Part shown: piece by piece, positions 1 through 8,405 of the stretch
How positions within the stretch are numbered: the first letter of the stretch is position 1
Layout: the number at the start of each line of letters is the position of its first letter
Origin: Ruegeria intermedia
GTDB lineage: Bacteria > Pseudomonadota > Alphaproteobacteria > Rhodobacterales > Rhodobacteraceae
Length of the DNA stretch: 64,000 nt
Assembly: GCF_900129345.1 (NCBI RefSeq)
Contig: NZ_FQVK01000001.1
Span: 248,001 to 312,000 of the forward strand
Direction of reading: 5' to 3'
Program-made: the position numbers and the translations under genes
Notes under the pieces: model-generated
What the model was told of the DNA's origin: nothing
Databases searched by the model: none
The model's input: only the letters and a program-made list of their open reading frames with translations

Positions 1-957
1 CCAGTCGATGGCAATCTCGGCGCCCTTGGCCGGATCGCCGCTGTCGATGCGGATGCCGGTCCAGCCGGCCAGCCAGTCGGGCGCACGGTCCAGAAACCCC
101 TTGGTGCCATAGGTGTCGGGCAGGATGATCCGCAGGTTGCCGTCATGTTCGTCATGCCAGTCGCTCAGCACGTCATAGGGCGCCCGGGCCAGTTCCTCGT
201 CGGTTTCGGCCAGCGCCGAATAAACCATCGGCAGTTCATGCGCATTGGTGCCGATCGCCTCGACCTCGCGCCGCATGGCGATCAGGCAGTTCGACGTGCC
301 GGTAAACGCCGGGCCCAGCCCTTCGATCATCGCCTGCACGCACCAGTCCTGCCACAGAAACGAATGCCGCCGCCGGGTGCCGAAATCGGCGATGCTGAGG
401 CCTTCGATCGCGCGCAGCTTTTCGATCTTTTCCCAGACGCGGGTCATGGCGCGGGCATAGAGAACCTGCAACTCGAACCGGCGCATGTCATTCAGAACCG
501 CGCGCGAGCGCAGCTCCATCAGCACTGCCAGGGCCGGGATCTCCCACAGCATGACCTCGTGCCATTTGCCCTCGAATGTCAGCTCGTACTGATCGCCGCG
601 GCGCTCCAGGTGATAGGGCGGCAGGCGCAACCCCTCGAACCATTCCATGAAATCGGGGCGGAACATCTGGCGTTTGCCGTAGAAGGTGTTGCCCCGCAAC
701 CAGGTGCTTTCTCCCCGGCTGAGACTGAGCGAGCGGATGTGGTCCAGCTGTTCGCGCAGCTCGCCCTCGTCGATCAGCTTGGCCAGCGGAACGTGATTCG
801 ACCGGTTGATCAGGGAAAACACGACCGTCGTTTGGGGCTTGTTGCGAAACACTGACTGGCACATCAGCAGTTTGTAGAAATCCGTGTCGATCAACGACCG
901 CACGATCGGGTCGATCTTCCATTTGTGATTGTAGACACGGGTCGCGATGTCGACCAT
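1..957 (-). CDS. pncB: Nicotinate phosphoribosyltransferase (3' end missing)
   Basis: This enzyme makes nicotinate mononucleotide from nicotinate, PRPP and ATP in the cytosolic Preiss-Handler NAD salvage route. The visible 319 residues read IDTDFYKLLM at 23-32, FGTRRRHSF at 192-200, GTSN at 220-223, GTNAHELPM at 236-244 and GIRIDSGDP at 301-309. These are NAPRTase landmarks, and the His in GTNAHE (about 240) sits where family members are autophosphorylated. The start is ATG with AGGAG seven bases upstream. The family is usually about 430 residues, so roughly the last quarter lies left of the window. pncA, the enzyme that supplies nicotinate, lies about 700 bases upstream on the same strand, which supports the role. 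Confidence 0.93.
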   Translation of the reverse strand, partial: MVDIATRVYNHKWKIDPIVRSLIDTDFYKLLMCQSVFRNKPQTTVVFSLINRSNHVPLAKLIDEGELREQLDHIRSLSLSRGESTWLRGNTFYGKRQMFRPDFMEWFEGLRLPPYHLERRGDQYELTFEGKWHEVMLWEIPALAVLMELRSRAVLNDMRRFELQVLYARAMTRVWEKIEKLRAIEGLSIADFGTRRRHSFLWQDWCVQAMIEGLGPAFTGTSNCLIAMRREVEAIGTNAHELPMVYSALAETDEELARAPYDVLSDWHDEHDGNLRIILPDTYGTKGFLDRAPDWLAGWTGIRIDSGDPAKGAEIAIDW

Positions 958-1122
958 GGGGAGCTCCTGCCATTTCCGTTGTTAGATCAATCGGTGCGGG
1001 GATTGGCAAGAGTCCCGGATCTGTTGACAATGCCAAGGACAGGTCACAATCCGGGCATAAAGTCTGATCCTTTCGCGATCTAGTGAGGGGGTGGGATGGA
1101 ACCAGAAGACTGTAAGTGGTGA

Positions 1123-1656
1123 ATGGGTCTGACGTACGATTTTGATATTGTAACGATTGCTGACGAGTCCGAGACGGAAAACCCGGAGGCCGGTGCCCAG
1201 GTGGCGGGACGGCAGGTTTATGCCGTGTTCCGCGATATCCGCACGGCGGATGCGCTGCGCCGGGCCTCGCCCAGAATCCGCAGGATTTTCGTGGATGCCG
1301 GCTTCAGCCTGGACTCCAGACGGACCGGGCTCGAGTGCGATCTGTACCCCGCGGAAGATGCCGAGGCGCGCGCGCTCATCCTGCGCCGGTTGTTCGACAA
1401 CATCCGGAACCGGGGGGTTCAGGGCCAGTATTGCGGCGCGTTCGACATCCTGGCGTTTCTGCAACATGTCCGTCGGGCGCAGCCGCTGCCCCGCAGACCG
1501 GTCCAAGAGAGGCCAAAGCCGGCGGCCCTGGTCGATGCCGACGCAAAGAAGGCTGCCCGCCGCTCGATCGTGGGCCGGGTCGGATTCGCGCTGGGGCTGG
1601 CGGTGATCCTGTTCGTCGTGCTGAAATACCTGGCGGCGGGCGGGGCGACGCCCTGA
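1123..1656 (+). CDS. Hypothetical tail-anchored membrane protein
   Basis: I do not recognise this 177-residue protein. The first 125 residues are soluble-looking, mixed charged and rich in Arg. They are followed by a basic linker and one C-terminal hydrophobic segment (about 151-172, reading FALGLAVILFVVLKYL), so it is probably tail-anchored with the bulk in the cytoplasm. The ribosome site is weak (only GTAAGTGGTGA before ATG). It lies on the strand opposite pncA and pncB and fills the gap between them. Its stop abuts the pncA stop head-on. An open frame on the opposite strand (982-1506) has no convincing features, so I prefer this one. Function unknown. Confidence 0.6.
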   Translation: MGLTYDFDIVTIADESETENPEAGAQVAGRQVYAVFRDIRTADALRRASPRIRRIFVDAGFSLDSRRTGLECDLYPAEDAEARALILRRLFDNIRNRGVQGQYCGAFDILAFLQHVRRAQPLPRRPVQERPKPAALVDADAKKAARRSIVGRVGFALGLAVILFVVLKYLAAGGATP

Positions 1657-2250
1657 TCAGATCAGCGCCACACCTGCCGTCCGCATGGCCTGTTCGGCCG
1701 CAGCCAGCGACCCGTCCAGGTCGATCGCCCGACAGGCGTCGGTTCTGACGGTCACGTCAAAGCCCAGCCGGGCCGCATCCACCGCCGAATAATGCACGCA
1801 GAAATCGGTCGCCAGCCCCACCAGCGTCAACCGGTCGATCCCGCGCGTGCGCAGATAGCCTTCCAGCCCGGTGGGCGTGGTCCGGTCGTTTTCGAAGAAG
1901 GCCGAATAGCTGTCGATCGCGCTGCGGAAGCCCTTGCGCAGGATCAGGTCGGCATCGGTGCGCAGGTCGGGGTGGAACTCGGCGCCGGGCGTGCCCTGAA
2001 CGCAATGGTCCGGCCACAGGACCTGCGGGCCATAGGGCATCTCGACCACATCATAGGGCGCCTTGCCCGGATGGGATGACGCGAACGAGGAATGACCCGC
2101 CGGGTGCCAGTCCTGCGTCAGGATCACCGCGTCGAAATCGGGCATCATCGCGTTGATCGGGGCGACGATTTCGTCCCCGTTGGGAACCGCCAGCGCGCCG
2201 CCGGGGCAGAAGTCGTTCTGGACATCGATCACGATCAGGGCATGGGTCAT
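1657..2250 (-). CDS. pncA: Nicotinamidase
   Basis: It hydrolyses nicotinamide to nicotinate and ammonia, feeding PncB. The 197-residue cysteine-hydrolase (isochorismatase-fold) protein has the expected triad: Asp9 in VIDVQNDF, Lys106 in LRKGF and Cys151 in ATDFCV. The metal-site motif is TQDWHP (Asp47, His49), with His82 in WPDHCVQG. Length is typical for bacterial PncA. It lies upstream of pncB on the same strand but is separated by an opposite-strand ORF, so the two are probably not one simple operon. The upstream 96-base gap to trhO is divergent and should hold promoters for both. Confidence 0.95.
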   Translation of the reverse strand: MTHALIVIDVQNDFCPGGALAVPNGDEIVAPINAMMPDFDAVILTQDWHPAGHSSFASSHPGKAPYDVVEMPYGPQVLWPDHCVQGTPGAEFHPDLRTDADLILRKGFRSAIDSYSAFFENDRTTPTGLEGYLRTRGIDRLTLVGLATDFCVHYSAVDAARLGFDVTVRTDACRAIDLDGSLAAAEQAMRTAGVALI

Positions 2251-2346
2251 GGCGGCCTCCTTTGCGTGTCCTATCGGTAGGCAGGCAGGCGGGGGTCGTC
2301 AATGCGGTCTCTTGCGTTGCGGGGGCGCGCGCATTAGATCGCGGCC

Positions 2347-3252
2347 ATGTATACGATCGCCGCACTGTATCACTTCACCCGTTTTGCCGACCCGGACGCT
2401 CTGCGCGCGCCGCTGCTGGAGCTGTGCCGCGCGCAGTCGGTCAAGGGCACGCTGCTGCTGGCGCATGAAGGCATCAACGGCACCATCGCCGGCCCCCGCG
2501 CCGGGATCGACGCGGTGCTGGCGCATATCCGGGCGCTGCCGGGCTGTGCCGATCTGGAATGGAAAGAGGCCACCGCCAGCCAGCCGCCCTTTGGCAAGAT
2601 GAAGGTGCGCCTGAAGAAAGAGATCGTGACCATGGGCCAGCCGGATGTCGATCCGCGCGCCCGCACCGGCCATTACGTCGAGCCGCAGGACTGGAACGAT
2701 CTGATCCGCTCGGATGATGTGGTGGTGATCGACACGCGCAACGACTATGAGGTGTCGATCGGCACATTCGAGGGTGCAATCGACCCTAAAACGGCCAGTT
2801 TCCGCGATTTTCCCGCCTGGTGGGAGCAGAACAAGCACCGGTTCCACAACAAGCGCGTCGCCATGTTCTGCACCGGCGGCATCCGCTGCGAGAAATCCAC
2901 CAACTATCTGCTGGGGCAGGGGGTCGAGGATGTCTATCACCTGAAGGGTGGCATCCTGCGCTATCTCGAGGAGGTCCCGCCCGAGGACAGCACCTGGAAG
3001 GGTGAGTGCTTCGTGTTCGACAATCGCGTTTCCGTAGGGCACGGGCTGGTCGAGGGGCCGCACCAGCTGTGTCATGGTTGCCGCCGCCCGATCCTGCCCC
3101 AAGACATGGAGCGCCCCGAATACGAGCACGGCGTGTCCTGCCACCAATGCATCCACGAGACGTCCGAGGCCGACAAGGCCCGGTTCCGCGAACGGCAGAA
3201 ACAGATCGCGCTGGCGCGGGCGCGCGGCGAAGAGCATCTGGGCGGACAGTAG
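2347..3252 (+). CDS. trhO: tRNA uridine(34) hydroxylase, rhodanese domain (TrhO/UPF0176)
   Basis: TrhO-family proteins carry out oxygen-dependent hydroxylation of wobble uridine 34 in tRNA, the first step to 5-carboxymethoxy- or methoxyuridine. The 301 residues hold an N-terminal ferredoxin-like domain (1-95), a rhodanese domain (about 120-215) with Cys175 in the active loop MFCTGGIRCEKST, and a C-terminal part with two CxxC pairs (C242/C245 and C265/C268) that could bind a metal. It stands alone, divergent from pncA. The family assignment is firm. The exact modification made is inferred from characterised homologues. Confidence 0.93.
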   Translation: MYTIAALYHFTRFADPDALRAPLLELCRAQSVKGTLLLAHEGINGTIAGPRAGIDAVLAHIRALPGCADLEWKEATASQPPFGKMKVRLKKEIVTMGQPDVDPRARTGHYVEPQDWNDLIRSDDVVVIDTRNDYEVSIGTFEGAIDPKTASFRDFPAWWEQNKHRFHNKRVAMFCTGGIRCEKSTNYLLGQGVEDVYHLKGGILRYLEEVPPEDSTWKGECFVFDNRVSVGHGLVEGPHQLCHGCRRPILPQDMERPEYEHGVSCHQCIHETSEADKARFRERQKQIALARARGEEHLGGQ

Positions 3253-3326
3253 CGAACCGCGAAATCGCTTGTGATGGCGGACGCTTCGGTGAAGGATGGC
3301 CGAAGCCGAACCGCCGAGGATGACCG

Positions 3327-3839
3327 ATGCCCGCCGACCCGACCACCTTCGAGGACTGGAAGCCCACATTGCTGGCCGCGCTGGGGCTGATTCTGGTCAG
3401 TACGATGGCCTGGTATCTGCTGTCGCATCTGAACGAGGCGACCGCGGGCACGACGATCGGGACCGCCACGACGATCGGGCTGGCGCTTTTGCTGTTGTGG
3501 CAGACCTGGTACTACATGACCCGGGTCCGCAACCCCAAGCGGCAGCTGCTGCTGATGGGGATCTCGTTCATTCAGGCGGTGCCGTTCCTGTTCGCTGCCG
3601 TCTATGGATCGTATGGGTATCACGACCTGTGCGTCGAAGGCGCGCGCCGCCCCAGCGACGTACTGTATTTCTCGTATGTCACCTTCACGACGGTCGGGTT
3701 CGGCGACCTGCGGCCCATCGGCGTCTGCCGAGCCCTGGCCGTGGCCGAGGCCATCACCGGATATATCCTGCTGGGCCTGTTCGTGGCCGCCGCCGTGGGC
3801 CTGTACGGCCGCACCCATCGTGCCCGGCGAAACCTCTGA
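3327..3839 (+). CDS. Two-pore-type potassium channel family protein
   Basis: A 170-residue inner-membrane protein with about four hydrophobic segments (14-33, 43-63, 72-94, 138-160). It has a pore loop before the last one containing TTVGFGD (121-127), the K+ selectivity filter signature. This matches the Ion_trans_2 family, but there is no cytoplasmic RCK or TrkA-N gating domain. A GAGGATGACC ribosome site precedes the ATG. It is convergent with the next small gene. The assignment to an ion channel is strong; K+ as the ion is inferred from the filter. Confidence 0.85.
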   Translation: MPADPTTFEDWKPTLLAALGLILVSTMAWYLLSHLNEATAGTTIGTATTIGLALLLLWQTWYYMTRVRNPKRQLLLMGISFIQAVPFLFAAVYGSYGYHDLCVEGARRPSDVLYFSYVTFTTVGFGDLRPIGVCRALAVAEAITGYILLGLFVAAAVGLYGRTHRARRNL

Positions 3840-3842
3840 GGC

Positions 3843-4172
3843 CTACCTGTTGCGGTCGATCCACTGCGACATGGCGCGTTTGTCGCGAAAGCACTCATCC
3901 GGGATCGGGCGGCGCTTGCTGCGCGAAATACGTTCGGCAAAGGCCACCTGCTTGCCGGTGGGATAGTTCGCAAAGGGCGACGTGTCCCTTGGTTTGTGCG
4001 CCGAAATCCAATCGGACATCGACCGCCGGTCACACTGCGCTTCGACGGGAATCTCCAGCGCGGCCTGATGGGCGATCGCGCGGGCATAGCGCATCTGCCG
4101 ATCTGTGACCGGCAACAGATGATAATCGTTCGTGGGCTCCATCCGGGCCGCAATCTGCCGGGACCGTTGCAT
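3843..4172 (-). CDS. Small protein with two tandem repeats, function unknown
   Basis: The 109 residues consist of two similar units of about 40 residues: 21-60 (starting [15 protein letters not shown]) and 71-109 (starting [13 protein letters not shown]). Both end in the pattern DRR/DKR-x-MS-x-WI. The units look like small helical modules with a conserved Lys/Arg-rich turn. I do not assign a function. Similar TxKQxxFAxxIA modules occur in poorly characterised or nucleic-acid-associated proteins, but that is only a resemblance. A strong GGAGG ribosome site lies eight bases before the ATG. A good sigma-70-type promoter is visible just upstream, so the gene looks expressed on its own. Confidence 0.7.
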   Translation of the reverse strand: MQRSRQIAARMEPTNDYHLLPVTDRQMRYARAIAHQAALEIPVEAQCDRRSMSDWISAHKPRDTSPFANYPTGKQVAFAERISRSKRRPIPDECFRDKRAMSQWIDRNR

Positions 4173-4199
4173 CGTGCAATCCTCCGATCATCCAGAACA

Positions 4200-4228
4200 T
4201 AAATAGAACATTAACCAAATTTTTTCAA
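4200..4228 (-). promoter_or_regulatory. Sigma-70-type promoter for the repeat-containing small gene
   Basis: On the minus strand TTGAAA (4228-4223) is separated by exactly 17 bases from TATTTA (4205-4200). The AT-rich spacer stands out in this GC-rich sequence. The start codon is about 28 bases beyond the -10 element, leaving room for the GGAGG ribosome site. Confidence 0.55.
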
Positions 4229-4276
4229 GTTTCCTTGCGGATTCAGCGGCGGAAACTGGCCGATGTCGGTGTTTTA

Positions 4277-4292
4277 TTGACTGGCCAATCAA
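4277..4292. promoter_or_regulatory. Palindromic operator, BetI-like candidate
   Basis: TTGACTGGCCAATCAA is a 16-bp dyad with one mismatched pair, 71 bases before the betB start. Its composition (TTGA...TCAA arms around TGGCCA) is like sites bound by TetR-family regulators of choline/betaine genes. BetI is the obvious candidate, but no betI gene is in the window. Confidence 0.5.
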
Positions 4293-4363
4293 CAACCCTT
4301 AACTGCGGTAAGAACCCATTTGCCGCTGGCCTGACCGGCGGCCCCGCAAGAAAAGGATCCGCC

Positions 4364-5818
4364 ATGAAATTTCAGCCCACGGCCAGCCATTTCATCGATG
4401 GTGAATATGTTGAAGACACCGCAGGCACCCCGATCGACGTGATCTATCCGGCCACGGGCGAGGTCATCGCGCGCCTGCATTCGGCCACGCCGCAGATCAT
4501 CGAACAGGCTCTAACCAGCGCCAAACGCGCCCAAAACGCCTGGACGGCAATGACCGGGACCGAGCGCGGCCGCGTCCTGCGCCGCGCCGCCGACATCATG
4601 CGCGAGCGCAACCGCGAGCTGTCGATCCTGGAAACCCATGACACCGGCAAGCCGCTGCAGGAAACGCTGGTGGCCGATGCGACCTCGGGCGCGGACGCGT
4701 TGGAATATTTCGGTGGGCTGGCCGGGTCCCTGACCGGTGAGCACATCCCGCTGGGCGGCGGCGATTTCGTCTATACCATCCGCGAGGCGCTGGGCGTCTG
4801 CGTCGGCATCGGCGCGTGGAACTACCCGACCCAGATCGCCTGCTGGAAGGGTGCCCCGGCGCTGGCCTGCGGCAATGCGATGGTGTTCAAACCCTCGGAA
4901 ACCACGCCCCTGTCGGCGTTGAAAGTGGCCGAGATCCTGATCGAGGCCGGCGCGCCCAAGGGCATCTACAACGTGGTTCAGGGCTATGGCGATGTGGGCG
5001 CCGCGCTGGTCACCGACCCGCGCGTGGCCAAGGTGTCGCTGACCGGATCGGTGCCCACCGGCCGCAAGGTCTATGCCGCCGCGGCCGAGGGCATGAAACA
5101 TGTGACGATGGAGCTGGGTGGCAAGTCCCCGATGATCGTGTTCGACGACGCCGACATCGAAAACGCCGTCTCGGGCGCGATCCTGGGCAATTTCTACTCA
5201 TCCGGTCAGGTCTGTTCCAACGGCACGCGCGTCTTCGTGCAGAAGGGCATCAAAGAGGCCTTCCTGGCTCGTCTGACCGAACGCCTTGCCAATGTGAAGA
5301 TCGGCGACCCGATGGATGAGGCCGTGAATTTCGGGCCGATGGTCAGCGAGGCCCAGATGAACATCGTTCTGGGCTATATCGAGAAGGGCAAGGCCGAGGG
5401 CGCGCGGCTGGTCCATGGCGGAGCGCGGCTGGACCGCGCTGGCTTCTACCTTCAGCCCACGGTCTTTGCCGACGTGACCGACGACATGACCATCGCCCGC
5501 GAGGAGATCTTCGGCCCCGTCATGTCGGTGCTGGATTTCGAAACCGAAGACGAGGTGATGGCCCGCGCCAACGCCACCGAATTCGGCCTGGCCGCCGGCG
5601 TCTTCACCAACGACCTGACCCGCGCCCATCGCGTGGTGGCCGGGTTCGAGGCCGGCACCTGCTACATCAACACCTACAACCTGGCCCCGGTCGAAGCGCC
5701 GTTCGGCGGGTCGAAAATGTCGGGCGTCGGGCGCGAGAACTCGAAGCTGGCAATCAACCACTTCTCGGAAATGAAAACCGTCTATGTTTCGATGAACGAC
5801 GTCGAGGCACCCTACTAG
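4364..5818 (+). CDS. betB: Betaine-aldehyde dehydrogenase
   Basis: NAD(P)-dependent oxidation of betaine aldehyde to glycine betaine, the second step of choline oxidation. The 484 residues cover a full class-I aldehyde dehydrogenase with Asn153 (GAWNYP), Glu250 (ELGGKSP) and nucleophile Cys284 ([10 protein letters not shown]), the signature pattern of BetB. I chose the ATG preceded by AAAAGGA. An in-frame extension to 4235 exists but would run through the palindrome and lacks a better ribosome site. No betA or betI is adjacent. The downstream DMGDH-like gene acts later on the same compound series, which supports the substrate. Another trimethylamino-aldehyde is possible. Confidence 0.88.
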   Translation: MKFQPTASHFIDGEYVEDTAGTPIDVIYPATGEVIARLHSATPQIIEQALTSAKRAQNAWTAMTGTERGRVLRRAADIMRERNRELSILETHDTGKPLQETLVADATSGADALEYFGGLAGSLTGEHIPLGGGDFVYTIREALGVCVGIGAWNYPTQIACWKGAPALACGNAMVFKPSETTPLSALKVAEILIEAGAPKGIYNVVQGYGDVGAALVTDPRVAKVSLTGSVPTGRKVYAAAAEGMKHVTMELGGKSPMIVFDDADIENAVSGAILGNFYSSGQVCSNGTRVFVQKGIKEAFLARLTERLANVKIGDPMDEAVNFGPMVSEAQMNIVLGYIEKGKAEGARLVHGGARLDRAGFYLQPTVFADVTDDMTIAREEIFGPVMSVLDFETEDEVMARANATEFGLAAGVFTNDLTRAHRVVAGFEAGTCYINTYNLAPVEAPFGGSKMSGVGRENSKLAINHFSEMKTVYVSMNDVEAPY

Positions 5819-5821
5819 ACG

Positions 5822-5881
5822 ATCCCGAACCGGGATTCCGACCCAACTTGCCCTGTTCCCGACATTTGGGGTCGGGAACAG
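5822..5881 (+). promoter_or_regulatory. Two hairpins after betB
   Basis: A 6-bp stem (ATCCCG / CGGGAT, 5822-5836) directly follows the betB stop. A perfect 11-bp stem (CTGTTCCCGAC / GTCGGGAACAG, 5853-5863 with 5871-5881, 7-base loop) comes next. No T-run follows, so this is not a classical intrinsic terminator. It may end or attenuate betB transcription, protect its mRNA end, or be a protein site upstream of the DMGDH-like gene. Confidence 0.5.
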
Positions 5882-5889
5882 AGCATACG

Positions 5890-5901
5890 GTGTCCGGACA
5901 C
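5890..5901. promoter_or_regulatory. Perfect 12-bp palindrome, candidate operator
   Basis: GTGTCCGGACAC is a perfect inverted repeat 59 bases before the DMGDH-like start codon, where a regulator of that gene could bind. No regulator gene is adjacent, so its partner is unknown. Confidence 0.35.
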
Positions 5902-5960
5902 TGTGGCTGACTTCTGATGCAAAGGGGTGACGCGCCCTCACCAGTCAGGAGAAAAGCCCA

Positions 5961-8405
5961 ATGAGAACCCATGCGCAGGCCGTCGTGATCGGAGGGGGCC
6001 TTGTCGGTTGTTCGATCCTCTACCATCTTGCCAAGCTGGGCTGGACCGACGTGATCCTGCTGGAACGGGACGAACTGACCAGCGGGTCCACCTGGCACGC
6101 GGCGGCCAACATCCACGGGCTGCACGACAACAACAACGTCACCCGCATCCAGCACTACACGATGAACCTGTACAAGCAGCTGGAGCAGGAAACCGGGCAG
6201 GGCTGCGGCGTGTTCCAGCCGGGATCGCTGTATCTCGCCCAGACCGAGGCGCGCGAGCACCAGCTGCGCCTGCAAGAGGCCAAGGCGCGGTTCTATGGCC
6301 TGAACTTCCATGAAATCAGCCGCGAACAGGCGATGGAACTGCACCCGCTGGCGCAGTTCGATGACATTCGCTGCATCATGTATGAACCCGACGGCGGCAA
6401 CGTGGACCCCTCGGGCGTGACCCACGCCTATGCCGCCGGCGCGCGCGCGCTGGGGGCCGAGATTCAGAGGTTTTGCCCCGTAATAGGGACTGAACAGCAG
6501 CCCGACGGCTCGTGGATCGTGCGCACGGAAAAGGGCGACATCCACACGCAATGGGTGGTCAACGCAGCCGGGTTGTGGGGGCGTGAGGTGGCCGCGCTGG
6601 CGGGACTGGACCTGCCGCTGCAACCGACCGAGCACCAATATTTCGTGACCGAAGCGATTGACGAGGTGGCAGCCCTTGGCCGCCGCCTGCCCTCGATCGC
6701 CGACCGCGACGGCGAGTATTATTTCCGGCAGGAAGGCAACGGGTTGCTGATCGGCGCCTATGAAAAAGACATGCGGTTCTGGGCCGAGGACGGCACGCCG
6801 CTGGATTTCGCCCATGACCTGTTTCCCGACGATCTGGACCGGATCATGGAGAACGTGATCCGCGCGACCGAGCGTGTGCCGGTGGCCGCGACGGCGGGCG
6901 TGAAACGGGTGATCAACGGCCCGATGATCTGGTCGCCGGACTCCAACGCCATCTGGGGTCCGGTGCCCGAACTGCGCAACTATTTCTGCTGCACCGGCAT
7001 CATCCCCGGATTCTCGCAATCGGGCGGGCTGGGCCTGCTGGCTGCGCAATGGATGATCGAGGGCGAACCGCAATATGACATGTTCGCCTGGGATCTGGCG
7101 CGGTTCGGCGACTGGGCCGACAAGAACTTCACCAAGGCGCGGGTCGCCGACCAATATTCGCACCGTTTTGCCATCCATTTCCCGAACGAGGAACGCAGCG
7201 CCGGCCGCCCCGCCCGCCTGCGCCCGGCCTACGAGATGCAGAAACAGATGGGCGCGGTCTTCGGCCTCAACTGCGGCTGGGAACACCCGCTGTGGTTCGC
7301 CGACCGGCCCGGAACGGTCGAGACCACCGGCTTCACCCGCCAGAACTGGTTCGAACCGGTGGGGCACGAGGCCCGGATGCTGCGCGAAAGCGTGGGCGTG
7401 ATCGACATCTCGAACTTTGCCAATTACGTCATCAAGGGGCCGGGCGCCCATGATTGGCTGGATCGGCTGGTGGCCAACCGGGTGCCGACCGAGGTGGGGC
7501 GGTCTTGCCTGACCCCGCTGATTTCCGTGCGTGGCGGCGTGGCGGGGGATTTCACCATCACCAAGACGGCCCAAGACGAATACATGATGATCGGCTCGGG
7601 CATGGCCGAACGCTATCACCAGCGGTTCTTCAACATGGTGGACCTGCCCGAAGGCACAACCCTTGAGGTCGCCACAAACCGCATCGCCGGCTTCAACGTC
7701 GCCGGCCCGAAATCGCGCGAGGCCTTGCAACGGCTGACCAATGCCGAGCTGTCGAACGCGGCGTTCCGCTTCATGCGCTCGGCCACGATCGAGGTTGCCG
7801 GGGTCACCTGCCTGGCCATCCGCGTCAGCTTTACCGGCGATCTGGGGTGGGAGCTGCACTGCGCCGAAGAGGACCAGATCAGACTCTATACAGCGCTTCT
7901 GGACGCTGCCCGCGCTTGCGGTGGCGGGCCGGTCGGCAGCCGAGCTCTGGGCGCGTTGCGGATCGAAAAAGGCTATGGCTCATGGGGGCGCGAGTATTCG
8001 CAGGAGTACTGGCCGCACGAGGTCGGTCTGGATGGGTTGATCAAGCCAGACAAGGATTTCCTGCACAAGGCGGCCTGGCTGGCGATCAAGGACAATCCCG
8101 CGCGCGAGGTGCTGTCGATTTTCGAAATCGATGTCACCCACGATGCCGATGCCAGCGGGGGCGAGCCGATCTTCACCCCGGATGGTACGCCCGTCGGGCG
8201 CGTCACCTCGGGCGCTTATGGCTATACGGTCGGCAAGTCGCTGGCCATCGGCTACGCCAACCCAGCCATGGCTCAACCGGGTGACGAGGTGCATGTCTTC
8301 ATCCTGGGCAAGCCGCACAGGGCGCGGATCCTGAATGCGCCTCCGTTCGACCCGAAAGGCCTGCGCCTGCGAGACCAGAAACCGGCGATGGAGGGCGCCA
8401 AGTGA
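5961..8405 (+). CDS. Dimethylglycine/sarcosine dehydrogenase-like FAD + aminomethyltransferase protein
   Basis: The 814 residues combine an N-terminal FAD-binding DAO oxidoreductase (GGGLVG at 11-16, acidic end LLERD at 33-37) with a C-terminal GcvT-type folate-binding aminomethyltransferase half (from about residue 420). This is the architecture of dimethylglycine and sarcosine dehydrogenases, which oxidise N-methyl groups and pass the one-carbon unit to tetrahydrofolate. His46 in GSTWHAA is at the position covalently flavinylated in mammalian DMGDH. The gene follows betB after 142 bases and overlaps the next gene by four. The exact amine substrate cannot be read from sequence; dimethylglycine, sarcosine or another N-methyl compound are all possible. 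Confidence 0.82.
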   Translation: MRTHAQAVVIGGGLVGCSILYHLAKLGWTDVILLERDELTSGSTWHAAANIHGLHDNNNVTRIQHYTMNLYKQLEQETGQGCGVFQPGSLYLAQTEAREHQLRLQEAKARFYGLNFHEISREQAMELHPLAQFDDIRCIMYEPDGGNVDPSGVTHAYAAGARALGAEIQRFCPVIGTEQQPDGSWIVRTEKGDIHTQWVVNAAGLWGREVAALAGLDLPLQPTEHQYFVTEAIDEVAALGRRLPSIADRDGEYYFRQEGNGLLIGAYEKDMRFWAEDGTPLDFAHDLFPDDLDRIMENVIRATERVPVAATAGVKRVINGPMIWSPDSNAIWGPVPELRNYFCCTGIIPGFSQSGGLGLLAAQWMIEGEPQYDMFAWDLARFGDWADKNFTKARVADQYSHRFAIHFPNEERSAGRPARLRPAYEMQKQMGAVFGLNCGWEHPLWFADRPGTVETTGFTRQNWFEPVGHEARMLRESVGVIDISNFANYVIKGPGAHDWLDRLVANRVPTEVGRSCLTPLISVRGGVAGDFTITKTAQDEYMMIGSGMAERYHQRFFNMVDLPEGTTLEVATNRIAGFNVAGPKSREALQRLTNAELSNAAFRFMRSATIEVAGVTCLAIRVSFTGDLGWELHCAEEDQIRLYTALLDAARACGGGPVGSRALGALRIEKGYGSWGREYSQEYWPHEVGLDGLIKPDKDFLHKAAWLAIKDNPAREVLSIFEIDVTHDADASGGEPIFTPDGTPVGRVTSGAYGYTVGKSLAIGYANPAMAQPGDEVHVFILGKPHRARILNAPPFDPKGLRLRDQKPAMEGAK

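Noticed and set aside
982-1506. Minus-strand frame opposite the tail-anchored ORF
   Set aside because: No domain, no ribosome site, and lower coding likelihood than the plus-strand frame with its membrane anchor.
4235-4363. Longer N-terminus for BetB
   Set aside because: It crosses the palindromic operator and lacks family similarity; the ATG with AAAAGGA gives the normal BetB start.
5754-7859. A 700-codon open frame antisense to the DMGDH-like gene
   Set aside because: It mirrors a real high-GC gene with strong family motifs on the other strand, has no domain signature, and its composition is that of a shadow frame.
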